This document shows, one piece after another, positions 54,151 through 63,463 of a stretch of 64,000 nt of DNA (position 1 is the first letter of the stretch; every line of letters starts with the position of its first letter). Both the position numbers and the translations under genes were made by a program. The DNA comes from an uncultured Duncaniella sp. Its GTDB lineage: Bacteria; Bacteroidota; Bacteroidia; Bacteroidales; Muribaculaceae. Location: contig CAJTMJ010000011.1 in NCBI GenBank assembly GCA_910577335.1, positions 1 to 64,000 of the forward strand, written 5' to 3'. The notes under the pieces are model-generated. The model saw only the letters and a program-made list of their open reading frames with translations, made no database searches and was not told the DNA's origin.

Positions 54151-54182
54151 TGACATGTCGAATAAACCAATCTTAGAATAAA

Positions 54183-55517
54183 ATGATTTTAAAAAAATTA
54201 TTGCTATGTCTCGCTATAGTGGGATTAACAACTCAGAATCTATATTCACAACATTCCATTACCCCTGCTAAAGCCCCAAAGAGTGGCATCCCCGTGGATA
54301 GTTGGGAAGTCAATGTGCGCCAAATGCCGCCTGAAATTCGTGCTGAAATAACAGAAACAATGGATCGACTAAAAGGTGACGATGAAGACAGAAGCATAAT
54401 CTCGGATGTCGGACAAGCTGTAGGTTTAGGTTTGGTATCTGGAATGGTTGATGTGGTGGTATCTGAAACATTCAATCTCATGCAATACAGAAAAAAGCAA
54501 AAGCAAGAATGGATGCGTATGATTCAGAATGAAAACAATTATACTGATAGTATTGCATCTATAAAGGGGCTGAAAGATTTTTACGCATCAAATTCACATC
54601 GGGGAGCATTGGACCCTTCCGATATTAATTTTGACGGGATAGAAATAAGAGGGATGCGCAACGGAAAAGAGGTCATCTACATGTCATGCAGTATCGACCG
54701 TGATAAACTCGACCACATGTTCCGCCATAGTAAGTTTAATCTTGTAATTGACACTTTATCATTTTATCCCTATCAATGCCATTTGCCTAATGTGACCGCA
54801 AATGGGATACGAACAATGCGTGAGCTAAAAAAGGGAAAAGCCGAGGTTAAGGGTGACACAATAATGCGACCGGGCTTAGGGGGAAATGGGTTCTCATTTG
54901 ACGAACGTAATAATCTAAAAATAGCTATTAATTTCTCAATCTATTCCTCATGGATTAATCAGGCAGTTCAAATACATAAAAATATTGAACTCGGAAATTT
55001 CAAATTCGTAATAGATATTCCTGATAACGTAATGGTATACACTTATTCTCGAAACCGAATTATCAATGAATCTAAAAAAATCACGGATCAAACTAATCGA
55101 GACCAATTCCTAAATCAAAATTTACTCGCTGTTGAAGGTGATTGTTTTGTAGTCCCGCGCTCATTCATGCCTCTCGACAACGGACATCCTATGTGGGGAA
55201 CAGGTGAATACAATATTAAAGTAAAAGTTAGAGAGTCATGCCAATTTTCTTACAATAGCGAAAAAGCAAAACATTGGAGAGAAGATTATAAACGCCTCCG
55301 ACAAATGCAAAACCGCAGTAATGAGGTGCAAGAATACTTCCAAACACTTTGGAATCAACATGGCAATAATTTGGTTAAATCATCATATAGCACCGCCCTC
55401 AAAACAGTGGCTAACGATCTGACAGGAAAATCAGCAGGCGCATCTGCCAAAAATGTACAGATTGGTGGTAATCCCGGAATGGGTCAAAAAACAAAAAATG
55501 GGACATCACCCAAATAG
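54183..55517 (+). CDS. Secreted protein of unknown function
   Basis: The 444-aa product has a signal peptide (to about Ser22), a hydrophobic stretch near 80-95 (D-V-G-Q-A-V-G-L-G-L-V-S-G) and a large mixed alpha/beta region; the C-terminal 35 residues are Gly-, Ser- and Lys-rich. I do not recognise the family. It is the last gene before the cluster terminator and may have its own promoter, so membership of the cluster is likely by position but not certain. Confidence 0.75.
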   Translation: MILKKLLLCLAIVGLTTQNLYSQHSITPAKAPKSGIPVDSWEVNVRQMPPEIRAEITETMDRLKGDDEDRSIISDVGQAVGLGLVSGMVDVVVSETFNLMQYRKKQKQEWMRMIQNENNYTDSIASIKGLKDFYASNSHRGALDPSDINFDGIEIRGMRNGKEVIYMSCSIDRDKLDHMFRHSKFNLVIDTLSFYPYQCHLPNVTANGIRTMRELKKGKAEVKGDTIMRPGLGGNGFSFDERNNLKIAINFSIYSSWINQAVQIHKNIELGNFKFVIDIPDNVMVYTYSRNRIINESKKITDQTNRDQFLNQNLLAVEGDCFVVPRSFMPLDNGHPMWGTGEYNIKVKVRESCQFSYNSEKAKHWREDYKRLRQMQNRSNEVQEYFQTLWNQHGNNLVKSSYSTALKTVANDLTGKSAGASAKNVQIGGNPGMGQKTKNGTSPK

Positions 55518-55585
55518 CTAACTCAAATAATAATTCGCAAATAAATAATTAAAAATAATATCTTATAGATTTTAGTAATATCCAC

Positions 55586-55637
55586 CATGTGGCTGCCCCT
55601 AAATACCTTATGTGAGAGGTTTAGGAGCAGCCACATG
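55586..55637 (+). terminator. Strong terminator closing the cluster
   Basis: An 11-bp GC-rich stem (CATGTGGCTGC at 55586-55596, complement at 55627-55637) is extended inward by CCTAAA/TTTAGG and followed by a tract ending in CCTTTTTTC. It separates the cluster from the capsule locus. Confidence 0.85.
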
Positions 55638-55713
55638 CTTTATCCTATCCTTTTTTCTTATAGCACACAACTATTTGTTTCCTGCATTGAAAAAATTTTT
55701 TCGGATGTTTCGC

Positions 55714-55743
55714 TTTCGAGTCTGAAAATATTTTGTACCTTTG
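55714..55743 (+). promoter_or_regulatory. Promoter of the polysaccharide locus
   Basis: TACCTTTG (55736-55743) is a -7 match, with TTTC at 55714-55717 at near-correct spacing as a weak -33. The following ~190-bp leader to 55936 contains CCGC...GCGG pairing near 55819-55838 and no convincing gene. Such leaders are where UpxY-type factors act in Bacteroides. Confidence 0.6.
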
Positions 55744-55936
55744 CGAGCGGATAAAATTTTTGCCGAGTCAGACGTATCTACATTCACTGACCTCCAAAAA
55801 AATATCAATAAAATACCCCGCCAGACAATTGTGCGGTCGAGTTTTCGGAAGTTTGGTCAAAAACATCTGTAATGTGATATTATACAGACGTTTACAAAAA
55901 CCAGACCAAGAATAAATTACCCATTATTGTAAAATA

Positions 55937-56974
55937 ATGAGTGACGCTATAGCATCACATACCCCCACGCAATGGTATATATTAAGGTATATAAAGCCCG
56001 ACACCATAAGGCTTAAGCAACCCATTGCCGGCACAATCAATCAATTCAACCGCACTGAAAACACATCACTTGAGCTATTTGCCCCCACTATAATCCGGGT
56101 CGTCCACAGGGAAGGCAAGCTGATAAAAGTTGAATCGCCACTCGCTTACCAATACATTTTCCTACGGGGTGACATCCAGCCCATACGCAAACTCTGTTGC
56201 CTCAACTGTGGATTTTCGCTCGTGCTCAACCACGGAAGCAGCGAAAAATACGCCCGACTCACCGACGAACAGATGAACATGTTCCGTCAGATAGCGACCG
56301 CATACCGAAACCGGCTCCCATTTTTCGCCATCAACGACATCGACCTCCAGCAAGGCGACAAAGTTGAGATACTCGAAGGCTCCTTCCCGGGACTCATCGG
56401 CTACTACATACCAAAGCCCAAAAGCGCGTCAGGCAACATAGTCCTCGCCGTCACTCAAAGCCTCGGCACCATAATCTACGACGTAAAAGCCAAATATGTC
56501 CGTGTGCTCGAATTCGCAAAAAACTCAAAGCGAAGCTACGACCAGATCGACGCCTTCATCCCCAAACTTCTGAAATCGCTCCGAGACTACGCCGCCGGCA
56601 CTCCCCTCACCTGCAAATCAATCAGCGAACTCACCATCTTCTGCCGACGCATGGATCAAGTCAAGCTCGACAACCCCAAACTCGAAGCAAAACTCATGGC
56701 AATATTAGCCTGCGCCTATATTATACTCGGTGACACCGAAGGCTATCAATCGGCAACCGACCGCTTCGAACGCCGCAAGACAGCTATCACCTCCCCCTCA
56801 ACCCTCTCGCTCATCCATCTCCTTAAAGCCGTCACCACCAACTCACCCACCCTCTTCGCCCAAGGGCTCGACCTCCTCACCCACTCCACCCCCGAAGAAA
56901 AATCCAAAACCCTCCACCTCCTCCACGAAGAATACAACTACTATCAAAGCAAATTCCTTTGGAATAAACAATAA
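55937..56974 (+). CDS. UpxY-like NusG-family antiterminator with C-terminal extension
   Basis: The 345-aa product has an NGN domain (about 11-115; Q-W-Y-I-L-R-Y near the start, F-A-P and Y-Q-Y-I-F-L-R-G) and a KOW segment (about 137-195; Q-G-D-K-V-E-I-L-E-G), then a ~150-residue all-helical C-terminal region. UpxY proteins prevent premature termination within their own capsule operon and are usually about 170-180 aa, so this one is roughly twice normal length. Being first in the locus fits that role. No UpxZ gene follows. Confidence 0.85.
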   Translation: MSDAIASHTPTQWYILRYIKPDTIRLKQPIAGTINQFNRTENTSLELFAPTIIRVVHREGKLIKVESPLAYQYIFLRGDIQPIRKLCCLNCGFSLVLNHGSSEKYARLTDEQMNMFRQIATAYRNRLPFFAINDIDLQQGDKVEILEGSFPGLIGYYIPKPKSASGNIVLAVTQSLGTIIYDVKAKYVRVLEFAKNSKRSYDQIDAFIPKLLKSLRDYAAGTPLTCKSISELTIFCRRMDQVKLDNPKLEAKLMAILACAYIILGDTEGYQSATDRFERRKTAITSPSTLSLIHLLKAVTTNSPTLFAQGLDLLTHSTPEEKSKTLHLLHEEYNYYQSKFLWNKQ

Positions 56975-56979
56975 TTCAA

Positions 56980-57011
56980 TTTGTATCGTTACAAAAATAT
57001 CATTATCTTTG
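56980..57011 (+). promoter_or_regulatory. Promoter of the MNT-HEPN pair
   Basis: TTTG (56980-56983) and TATCTTTG (57004-57011) are separated by 20 nt, a full Bacteroidetes promoter. The predicted start is near or at the MNT start codon (57019), so the mRNA would be almost leaderless. Confidence 0.65.
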
Positions 57012-57018
57012 CCATATA

Positions 57019-57348
57019 ATGAAAAAGAAAGACAAAATACTCCGTGAAATTTCTCGTGTTGCCAAGCAAATTTTTGGCAACAATAACGGACATGTCTATC
57101 TTTATGGCTCCCAAGCTCGCGGAGACGCAAATCCTCAATCCGACTGGGATCTTCTCATAGTAACCAACGATAACATATCCGTTGCAAACGACATAGACGC
57201 ATTCCGCAAATATGCATTCCCGTTTGCTGAAATCGGATGGCACTTTGGTGCTCAAATCACGCCTATACATTTCACTCATTCTCAGTGGGAAGCCCAACGT
57301 GGCACCCCATTCTTCATAAATGTCACTTCAGAGGCTATCCAATTATGA
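57019..57348 (+). CDS. MNT-type minimal nucleotidyltransferase
   Basis: The 109-aa product has the nucleotidyltransferase signature G-S-Q-A-R-G-D (residues 31-37) followed by S-D-W-D-L-L with the metal-binding aspartates. Partners of HEPN proteins with this fold act as antitoxins, in some cases by transferring AMP onto the HEPN toxin. It has its own promoter inside the capsule locus, and its stop overlaps the HEPN start (ATGA), the usual arrangement. Confidence 0.9.
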   Translation: MKKKDKILREISRVAKQIFGNNNGHVYLYGSQARGDANPQSDWDLLIVTNDNISVANDIDAFRKYAFPFAEIGWHFGAQITPIHFTHSQWEAQRGTPFFINVTSEAIQL

Positions 57349-57757
57349 CACTATCCTCTGATCAACGCAAAATAGCCATAAAGCTTTTGGTTGAAAAATC
57401 TCAACGCAATATGGAACAAGCCATAAAAAATTCCGAACTTAATTATTGGGATCTTGTGGCAAACCGGCTCTATTATTCAATATTTCATGCTGTAACAGCT
57501 TTAATGATGGCTGATGGAATAAAAAATAACACCCATAAAGGACATCATCTCAATTCGGTCGTTATTACGTGCTTTCAGGTCAATTTTCACGTGAAGATGG
57601 CATATTATACAGCCGTCTGCAAACCATGAGAGAAAAAGCCGACTATCAAAACACCTTCACTTTGGACTCCGCTATTGGAAAATCACTAATATCACAAGCT
57701 CAAGCCCTGCAAGAAAAAATAATATCAGTGATAAATTCCAAATTATCACAAATTTAG
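57345..57757 (+). pseudogene. HEPN-domain toxin partner, frameshifted
   Basis: The first frame (57345-57629) gives a HEPN N-terminal half with the R-L-Y-Y-S-I-F-H motif (RX6H, candidate RNase centre), then unrelated residues after T-H-K-G-H-H. A second frame, shifted by -1 and open from about 57569 to 57757, supplies the missing half (L-S-G-Q-F-S-R-E-D-G, then M-R-E-K-A-D-Y, a HEPN hallmark). Restoring one base near 57565-57570 would give an intact protein of about 137 aa. There is no homopolymer to suggest slippage; a sequencing error or real inactivation are both possible. Confidence 0.8.
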
Positions 57758-57764
57758 CATCCCT

Positions 57765-57842
57765 CCTCACCCACACCACCTCCTCCAAGAAGAATACGAC
57801 TACTACCATTCTAAATTTCAGAGCGACAAGGCAAATCATTAA
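57765..57842 (+). pseudogene. Remnant of a second upxY 3' end
   Basis: The frame ending at 57842 reads H-L-L-Q-E-E-Y-D-Y-Y-H-S-K-F, very close to the end of the UpxY-like protein (H-L-L-H-E-E-Y-N-Y-Y-Q-S-K-F). A C-T-C-A-C-C-C-A-C stretch just before matches the upstream L-L-T-H codons with a deletion between. It lies directly after the HEPN gene, so the MNT-HEPN cassette is bracketed by upxY tails. Confidence 0.7.
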
Positions 57843-57916
57843 TACAGGTATCAATAATCTGCATTAATGAAACTTAAACTTTTATTCTTTCATCACACAC
57901 CCATACCAAGCGATAA

Positions 57917-59272
57917 ATGAATATTATATATCATTTCCGCAAATTTTTCGACGGCAATCAGCGGACTGTCCTATTGAAAAAGAATATTATAGGGTCAGTA
58001 ATTTTAAAAGGTATAAGTATGATTATATCCTTCTTCATCGTCCCTATAACAATCAATTTTGTAAACCCAACACAATATGGCATTTGGCTCACATTAAGCT
58101 CTCTAATGTCATGGTTCTACTTCTTTGATATTGGATTGACTCATGGTTTTAGAAATCGTTTTGCCGAAGCCAAAGCAAACGATGACATCAAATTAGCAAG
58201 AATATATGTGTCAACCACTTATGCAACATTATTCCTGCTTTGTATTTTAATGTGGATTATCGTACTCCCGGTCAATTCGATAATTAACTGGAGCGAGATC
58301 CTCAACATTGACAGCGGTTATCGTGAAGAACTTGGAAAAGTTTTCATGATAATGATTCTGTTCTTGGGATTAAGCATTGTTTCACAAGTGTTTTCCACAC
58401 TTGTTATAGCCGACCAAAGACCGGTTATGGCTTCCCTAATACAGGTGTTGGGACAGACTATGGCTTTCGTAACAATATATATCTTGGTCAATACTATCCA
58501 CGATGGAAATCTGCTTTACCTCGCCTTTATCTTTTCAGGAGTTCCGGTTATAGTTCTGATAATTGCGTCTATAGCGTTATTTCGGTCAAAATATCGTATA
58601 TATCGACCCTCAATTAATTTAATCCGATTTCAATATGTTAAGAATATCCTTGGAATCGGGAGTAAATTTTTCATCATCACAACCTCCATGTTATTCATAT
58701 TCCAATTAATGAATGTGATTATTTCAAGAATACTCGGACCCGAAACCGTGACAGAATACAATATAGCTTACAAGTATTTCAACTTATTGTTTATGCTGGC
58801 TATAATAATTCTCAACCCCTTTTGGTCGGCATTCACAGATGCATACACCCGTAAAGATTATGACTGGATGAGAAAAATGTTTCAACGATTGGAATACCTA
58901 TGGCTAATCTCCATCCCAGTAATCATTGTCATGTTTTTTATCGCACCATGGTTTTACAAACTATGGTTGGGAAATGCGGTTGAAGTGTCGTTTGCAACCA
59001 ATATTTCAGTGGCTGTTTACACTGTCTTTCTTATGCTTGCAAATGTCTACATGTACCTTATAAATGGTATCGGTAAAGTACAGATACAACTAATTATATA
59101 TCTTTCCTTTGCTCTAATAGCATATCCACTGATGAATTTATGCTGCCGACTATGGGGAATACCCGGAATTCTTTTGATTCCGACCTTGGTTTATATCTTT
59201 CAAGCAATTCTCGGGAGGATACAGCTCATTAAGATTCTAAAAGCCAATACCTCCGGAATATGGGATAAATAA
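57917..59272 (+). CDS. Wzx-like polysaccharide flippase
   Basis: The 451-aa integral membrane protein has about 12 helices of the MOP/MATE superfamily, with the N-terminal pattern S-V-I-L-K-G-I-S-M and Y-G-I-W-L-T-L-S typical of polysaccharide exporters. It should move undecaprenyl-linked repeat units across the inner membrane. It is the first biosynthetic gene of the locus. Confidence 0.88.
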   Translation: MNIIYHFRKFFDGNQRTVLLKKNIIGSVILKGISMIISFFIVPITINFVNPTQYGIWLTLSSLMSWFYFFDIGLTHGFRNRFAEAKANDDIKLARIYVSTTYATLFLLCILMWIIVLPVNSIINWSEILNIDSGYREELGKVFMIMILFLGLSIVSQVFSTLVIADQRPVMASLIQVLGQTMAFVTIYILVNTIHDGNLLYLAFIFSGVPVIVLIIASIALFRSKYRIYRPSINLIRFQYVKNILGIGSKFFIITTSMLFIFQLMNVIISRILGPETVTEYNIAYKYFNLLFMLAIIILNPFWSAFTDAYTRKDYDWMRKMFQRLEYLWLISIPVIIVMFFIAPWFYKLWLGNAVEVSFATNISVAVYTVFLMLANVYMYLINGIGKVQIQLIIYLSFALIAYPLMNLCCRLWGIPGILLIPTLVYIFQAILGRIQLIKILKANTSGIWDK

Positions 59273-59292
59273 TCCTGAACTATAATAAAATC

Positions 59293-60111
59293 ATGACATC
59301 TGAACATCTGAAAATATCTGTTGTAACAGTCTGTTACAATGCTGCGGAGACGATTGAGGAGACGATGCTATCCGTCCTCAATCAAACATATCCGAATATC
59401 GAGTATATCATAATTGACGGTGGATCTACCGACGGGACGGTAGATATAATCAAAAAATACGCCAATCGTCTCGCCTACTGGGTATCTGAACCCGACAAAG
59501 GAATTTATGATGCAATGAATAAGGGAATTAAAGTCGTTACAGGCGAATATGTAAATTTCATGAATGCCGGTGATAGCTTCTTCACTTCTACAACAATTTC
59601 AGATGCAGTAAAACAATTTGATAATTATGATTTTATCGGAGGAATTGCTGCCTATAGAAAAAGAAGAAAAATTCTCTATAGTTTTTGGAAACCAGTCAAG
59701 ACAAATTATAGCTTTAATGATGTATGTCATGGAAAAATTGTAAATCATCAGTCAAGCTTTATTCGAAAGAGAATCCTTTCTGATGGATATGACCTCTCGT
59801 ATAAGATTATCGCCGATGAGTTACTATTTATTAACAAAATTGCTATAATGGGGAATTCTTATAAACGAATAAACACAATAATAGCTTTATATGACATAAC
59901 TGGTATTAGTAACACAAAAAATATTGGATTAACAGTGCGAAATGAGCGTATGGATTTTCTTAAAAAGAATATTCCACTATCCATCCTAAAAGATTATAAA
60001 ATGCCATTGTATAAAAAAATCTTACGAAAGTCATGGCACATTATTGAGCCTTTAAAATCTGTGGTCAATCGAATTCTTATTTACCGACCGAGTTTTATAC
60101 TTGGAGATTAA
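59293..60111 (+). CDS. Family 2 glycosyltransferase
   Basis: The 272-aa product has a GT-A fold with V-V-T-V-C-Y-N (residues 10-16), I-I-D-G-G-S-T-D-G-T (45-54) and M-N-A-G-D near 96-100 in the DXD region. It resembles the WcaA-like branch that follows flippases in capsule loci. The sugar and acceptor are unknown. Confidence 0.9.
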   Translation: MTSEHLKISVVTVCYNAAETIEETMLSVLNQTYPNIEYIIIDGGSTDGTVDIIKKYANRLAYWVSEPDKGIYDAMNKGIKVVTGEYVNFMNAGDSFFTSTTISDAVKQFDNYDFIGGIAAYRKRRKILYSFWKPVKTNYSFNDVCHGKIVNHQSSFIRKRILSDGYDLSYKIIADELLFINKIAIMGNSYKRINTIIALYDITGISNTKNIGLTVRNERMDFLKKNIPLSILKDYKMPLYKKILRKSWHIIEPLKSVVNRILIYRPSFILGD

Positions 60112-60122
60112 TTGTAATAAGT

Positions 60123-61091
60123 ATGGTTCCTAAAGTTAGTGTAATTGTTCCAATATATAAAGCTGAAAAATATATTGAACGATGTGTAATGTCATTACTA
60201 AAACAGACATTAGAAGAAATTGAATTAATATTCGTTGATGACTGCTCTCCTGATCGGAGCATAGATATATTAAAAAGGACTATTGAGCAATATCCAAATA
60301 AGTTAAACCATATAAAATTGGTGCATCACAATACTAATTTAGGAGTCAGCATATCAAGACAAGATGGAGTCAATGCCGCTATCGGAGACTATATAATCCA
60401 TTGCGATCCTGATGATTGGGTTGAACCAGAAATGTATAATAATGTATATAATTATGCCATCCAGAATCATGCCGACATTGTAATATGTGATTATGTGATG
60501 GAATACCATGATAAGTCTGTCTTAAAAAAAATAAATTTAAAAGATACCAATAGCACAAATTTAATGAGCGCATTAGTGGAAGGGAAGTTGCATGGTGGAC
60601 TATGGAATAAACTAGTAAAACGCAAATTCATCACTAACAATAATATTTTTTTCACTCCCGGGCTTAATATTTGTGAAGACTTAATATATTGCCTAAGACT
60701 CATGCAAAAACGTCCATCAGTATCTTATTTAAACATACCATTATATCACTATGATAAATATTCTAATCCAAATGCAATGACACATCCATATACACAACAT
60801 AGACGTATTCAACATGACATTTTATATAACACGTTCAATGATCTTTTTTATAAACATAAAAAGGACAAAATATATCGTACAGGAATAACTTATATTGCAT
60901 ATTGGGCTTTTGCTCATGATGTTTTATCCAATATAGAATTTAGGAATCAATATACGAATCATTTAATGGATATTATAAAAAGTAATCGGCAATGGTTGAA
61001 TAAATTCCCTTTAATCTTATCTATAATTGGTCTAAAGAAGCCATTATTCTATCTATACAGACATTTAAAATTCAAAGATGAAAACAAATAG
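60123..61091 (+). CDS. Family 2 glycosyltransferase
   Basis: The 322-aa product has V-I-V-P-I-Y-K-A-E near residue 8, F-V-D-D-C-S-P-D (39-46) and H-C-D-P-D-D (91-96, DXD metal site), with C-terminal helices that may associate with the membrane. It begins 11 bp after the preceding transferase and overlaps the next gene by 14 bp. Confidence 0.9.
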   Translation: MVPKVSVIVPIYKAEKYIERCVMSLLKQTLEEIELIFVDDCSPDRSIDILKRTIEQYPNKLNHIKLVHHNTNLGVSISRQDGVNAAIGDYIIHCDPDDWVEPEMYNNVYNYAIQNHADIVICDYVMEYHDKSVLKKINLKDTNSTNLMSALVEGKLHGGLWNKLVKRKFITNNNIFFTPGLNICEDLIYCLRLMQKRPSVSYLNIPLYHYDKYSNPNAMTHPYTQHRRIQHDILYNTFNDLFYKHKKDKIYRTGITYIAYWAFAHDVLSNIEFRNQYTNHLMDIIKSNRQWLNKFPLILSIIGLKKPLFYLYRHLKFKDENK

Positions 61092-62319
61092 ATACTTTTA
61101 TTGTGGGTTAGTATTATCATCTTTAGACAGTTTCCCACTATTTAGCTCTATTTCAACATATTCTCCATATCTTTCAGTTATATTTTTTGCCATCTATTAT
61201 ATTACTACTTCAAAAAATATATTAAATTTTAAATTTACAAAAAATAATTTTATAATATTAATAATTATTTTATTCGCCTTAATTTATTCTTTATATAACG
61301 GACTTTTTATATATTATGACATTGGGGGATTTACAATTTTCTCTGTCCAATTATTAATTGCTATAATCCTATATAAATCTTTTAATTGCTATTTCAAGAA
61401 TTTACCGAAGATTGATTACATCAAAACATTTGCTCAAAATTTTATAAAATTTTCTATACCAATTATAATTATAGGTCTAATTGAAATTTTATTTTTCCCA
61501 TTTAAAAATATCTATAGTTCCTTACTATCAATCATATCATGGAGAGTAACTATGGAGAGAATTCAGTTAGTCTCAGGTGAACCTGCATGGGCTACACGGT
61601 TTCTTCTTACATTTATTGCATTAATACCTTTAGCCAAATTTTCTAGGAAAAAACATATAACATTGACACTTATAAGCTTATTACTATTATTCGCAACAGG
61701 ATCTACTTTAGGAATAATCTGTGTAGGTATATATTATGGAATAACCTATTTTAATAAACAATATATTAAATATTATGCTCTTGTATTTATCATATTTTTA
61801 ATGATAGCACCAACATTGTATAATAATCTAAATAACTATACAAAAGAGCGAATTGAATTACTATGCCAATTAAATTCAACAGATATAGAAACTTTAGCAG
61901 TAAGTGCTGGAAGCGGCTCCGTTATGGCTCGCTTAGGAAATCCAATACTTGCATCATACATGGGAATAGATAATCTCATATTTGGTGTTGGGGGTGGTTA
62001 TTATTATTATCATCACTATGATTATCTAGAAAAATATTTTCCTAAAGCACTTAATATTAAAAACGTATATGAAACAGGAACTACTGCAAAAAATTTATTC
62101 GCTAGAATTTTTGCAGAAACCGGGATCATTGGGCTTGGAGTACTAATTTGGATTCTAATTTGGATATATAAATTTAAGGTAAGAAATAATATCTTCTTAT
62201 GCGGGATATTCACGGCAATGTTATTACTTACATTAAATTTTGATAATTTATTTCATATATATCCATTATTATTATTTTGTTTTCTACTTAATATTCCATA
62301 TACAATAAAACATAAATGA
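61078..62319 (+). CDS. O-antigen polymerase/ligase-like membrane protein
   Basis: The 413-aa protein has roughly ten hydrophobic helices and a larger loop (about 255-350) between the later ones, as in Wzy and WaaL proteins. It contains R-I-Q-L-V-S-G-E-P-A-W-A and G-V-G-G-G-Y-Y in loop positions. It should polymerise repeat units in the periplasm. The DNA is strikingly AT-rich, even relative to its neighbours, which is common for Wzy genes. Confidence 0.8.
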   Translation: MKTNRYFYCGLVLSSLDSFPLFSSISTYSPYLSVIFFAIYYITTSKNILNFKFTKNNFIILIIILFALIYSLYNGLFIYYDIGGFTIFSVQLLIAIILYKSFNCYFKNLPKIDYIKTFAQNFIKFSIPIIIIGLIEILFFPFKNIYSSLLSIISWRVTMERIQLVSGEPAWATRFLLTFIALIPLAKFSRKKHITLTLISLLLLFATGSTLGIICVGIYYGITYFNKQYIKYYALVFIIFLMIAPTLYNNLNNYTKERIELLCQLNSTDIETLAVSAGSGSVMARLGNPILASYMGIDNLIFGVGGGYYYYHHYDYLEKYFPKALNIKNVYETGTTAKNLFARIFAETGIIGLGVLIWILIWIYKFKVRNNIFLCGIFTAMLLLTLNFDNLFHIYPLLLFCFLLNIPYTIKHK

Positions 62320-63404
62320 AAATTTGCTTTTTTCTTAGTGATATTACTAAAATCGGTGGAATTGAAAGAGTCACAGCGACCTTAGCTCCTCTATTAAATG
62401 GTTTTAATGATTTAGATGTATCTATTGTGTCAATGTTTAAAGGTCGCAGTTCGCCTAATTACAAAATGCCATCTAATATTCCTATAAAGTTCCTAACTAA
62501 TGAACAACATGGTCTAAGACCCCATTCTTTCAAAAGAGCAATGGGAATGTTATTAAACATTTCTGTTGTTCGGAATTATTTTAAAAATTCAATATATGAT
62601 TATATTATAGCACAATCCTTCCCTATTGCATTAATTTTATTTTTAAGCGGATATCCTGCACATAAAATTATTGCTGTTGAGCATGTTTATGCCGGCTATT
62701 ATGGTACAATACTCCAGTACATTCGAAAATATATATATTCCAAGTTTTCCAAAATTATAGTATTAACAAATGCTGATAAATTATTTTTTGAAAAATATTT
62801 GCCATCAAATTTGATATGTGTTATACCAAATCCTGTAAGGAAAATAAACTCAATGATAAATTCAACTCTTGAAAAGAAAGAAATCATATCAGTTGGTAGA
62901 TTAGAATATCAAAAAGGTTATGATAATCTAATTCTTGGCTTTAAGGATATTAATAAAAAATATCCAGATTGGAAGTTGAATATATATGGTGATGGTTCTT
63001 TGCGATATCAATTACAAACAAAAATAAATAACCTAGGCTTAAACAAAGTTATCACTTTATGTGGTCACACGAATGATATTGATTCTAAATTAAATAAGGC
63101 ATCCATATATGTAATGTCATCTATATTTGAAGGATTTGGAATGGTATTAGTAGAAGCTATGTCTCATGGCGTTCCTTGTGTAGCATATGACTGTCCAAAT
63201 GGACCAGCCGACATTATAGCCAATGGAATAAATGGATATCTAGTTGAGGACCAAAATATTCAGGCTCTTAACCAAGCTCTTGAAGAATTAATTAAAAATC
63301 CAGCAGAAAGAAAACGATTAGGCTCAAACGCACCAAAATCAATACTTAAATTTTCCGCGGAAATAGTAGCGCATAAATGGCATGATATGCTCAAATCTCT
63401 ATAA
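62316..63404 (+). CDS. Family 4 glycosyltransferase
   Basis: The 362-aa product has the GT-B fold: an N-terminal G-G-I-E-R-V near residue 14, S-V-G-R-L-E-Y-Q-K-G-Y near 192, and the C-terminal E-x7-E region E-G-F-G-M-V-L-V-E-A-M-S-H-G near 270. It is a retaining transferase for the polysaccharide repeat. It overlaps the polymerase gene by 4 bp. Confidence 0.92.
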   Translation: MKICFFLSDITKIGGIERVTATLAPLLNGFNDLDVSIVSMFKGRSSPNYKMPSNIPIKFLTNEQHGLRPHSFKRAMGMLLNISVVRNYFKNSIYDYIIAQSFPIALILFLSGYPAHKIIAVEHVYAGYYGTILQYIRKYIYSKFSKIIVLTNADKLFFEKYLPSNLICVIPNPVRKINSMINSTLEKKEIISVGRLEYQKGYDNLILGFKDINKKYPDWKLNIYGDGSLRYQLQTKINNLGLNKVITLCGHTNDIDSKLNKASIYVMSSIFEGFGMVLVEAMSHGVPCVAYDCPNGPADIIANGINGYLVEDQNIQALNQALEELIKNPAERKRLGSNAPKSILKFSAEIVAHKWHDMLKSL

Positions 63405-63463
63405 ATATTACTCAAACATATATTTTAATATGATGATTTAACATTAGCAATAATTATTTTACA

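Noticed and set aside
55733..55915. 60-codon frame between the capsule promoter and upxY
   Set aside because: It starts inside the -7 box region and ends in the leader; it is better explained as untranslated leader.
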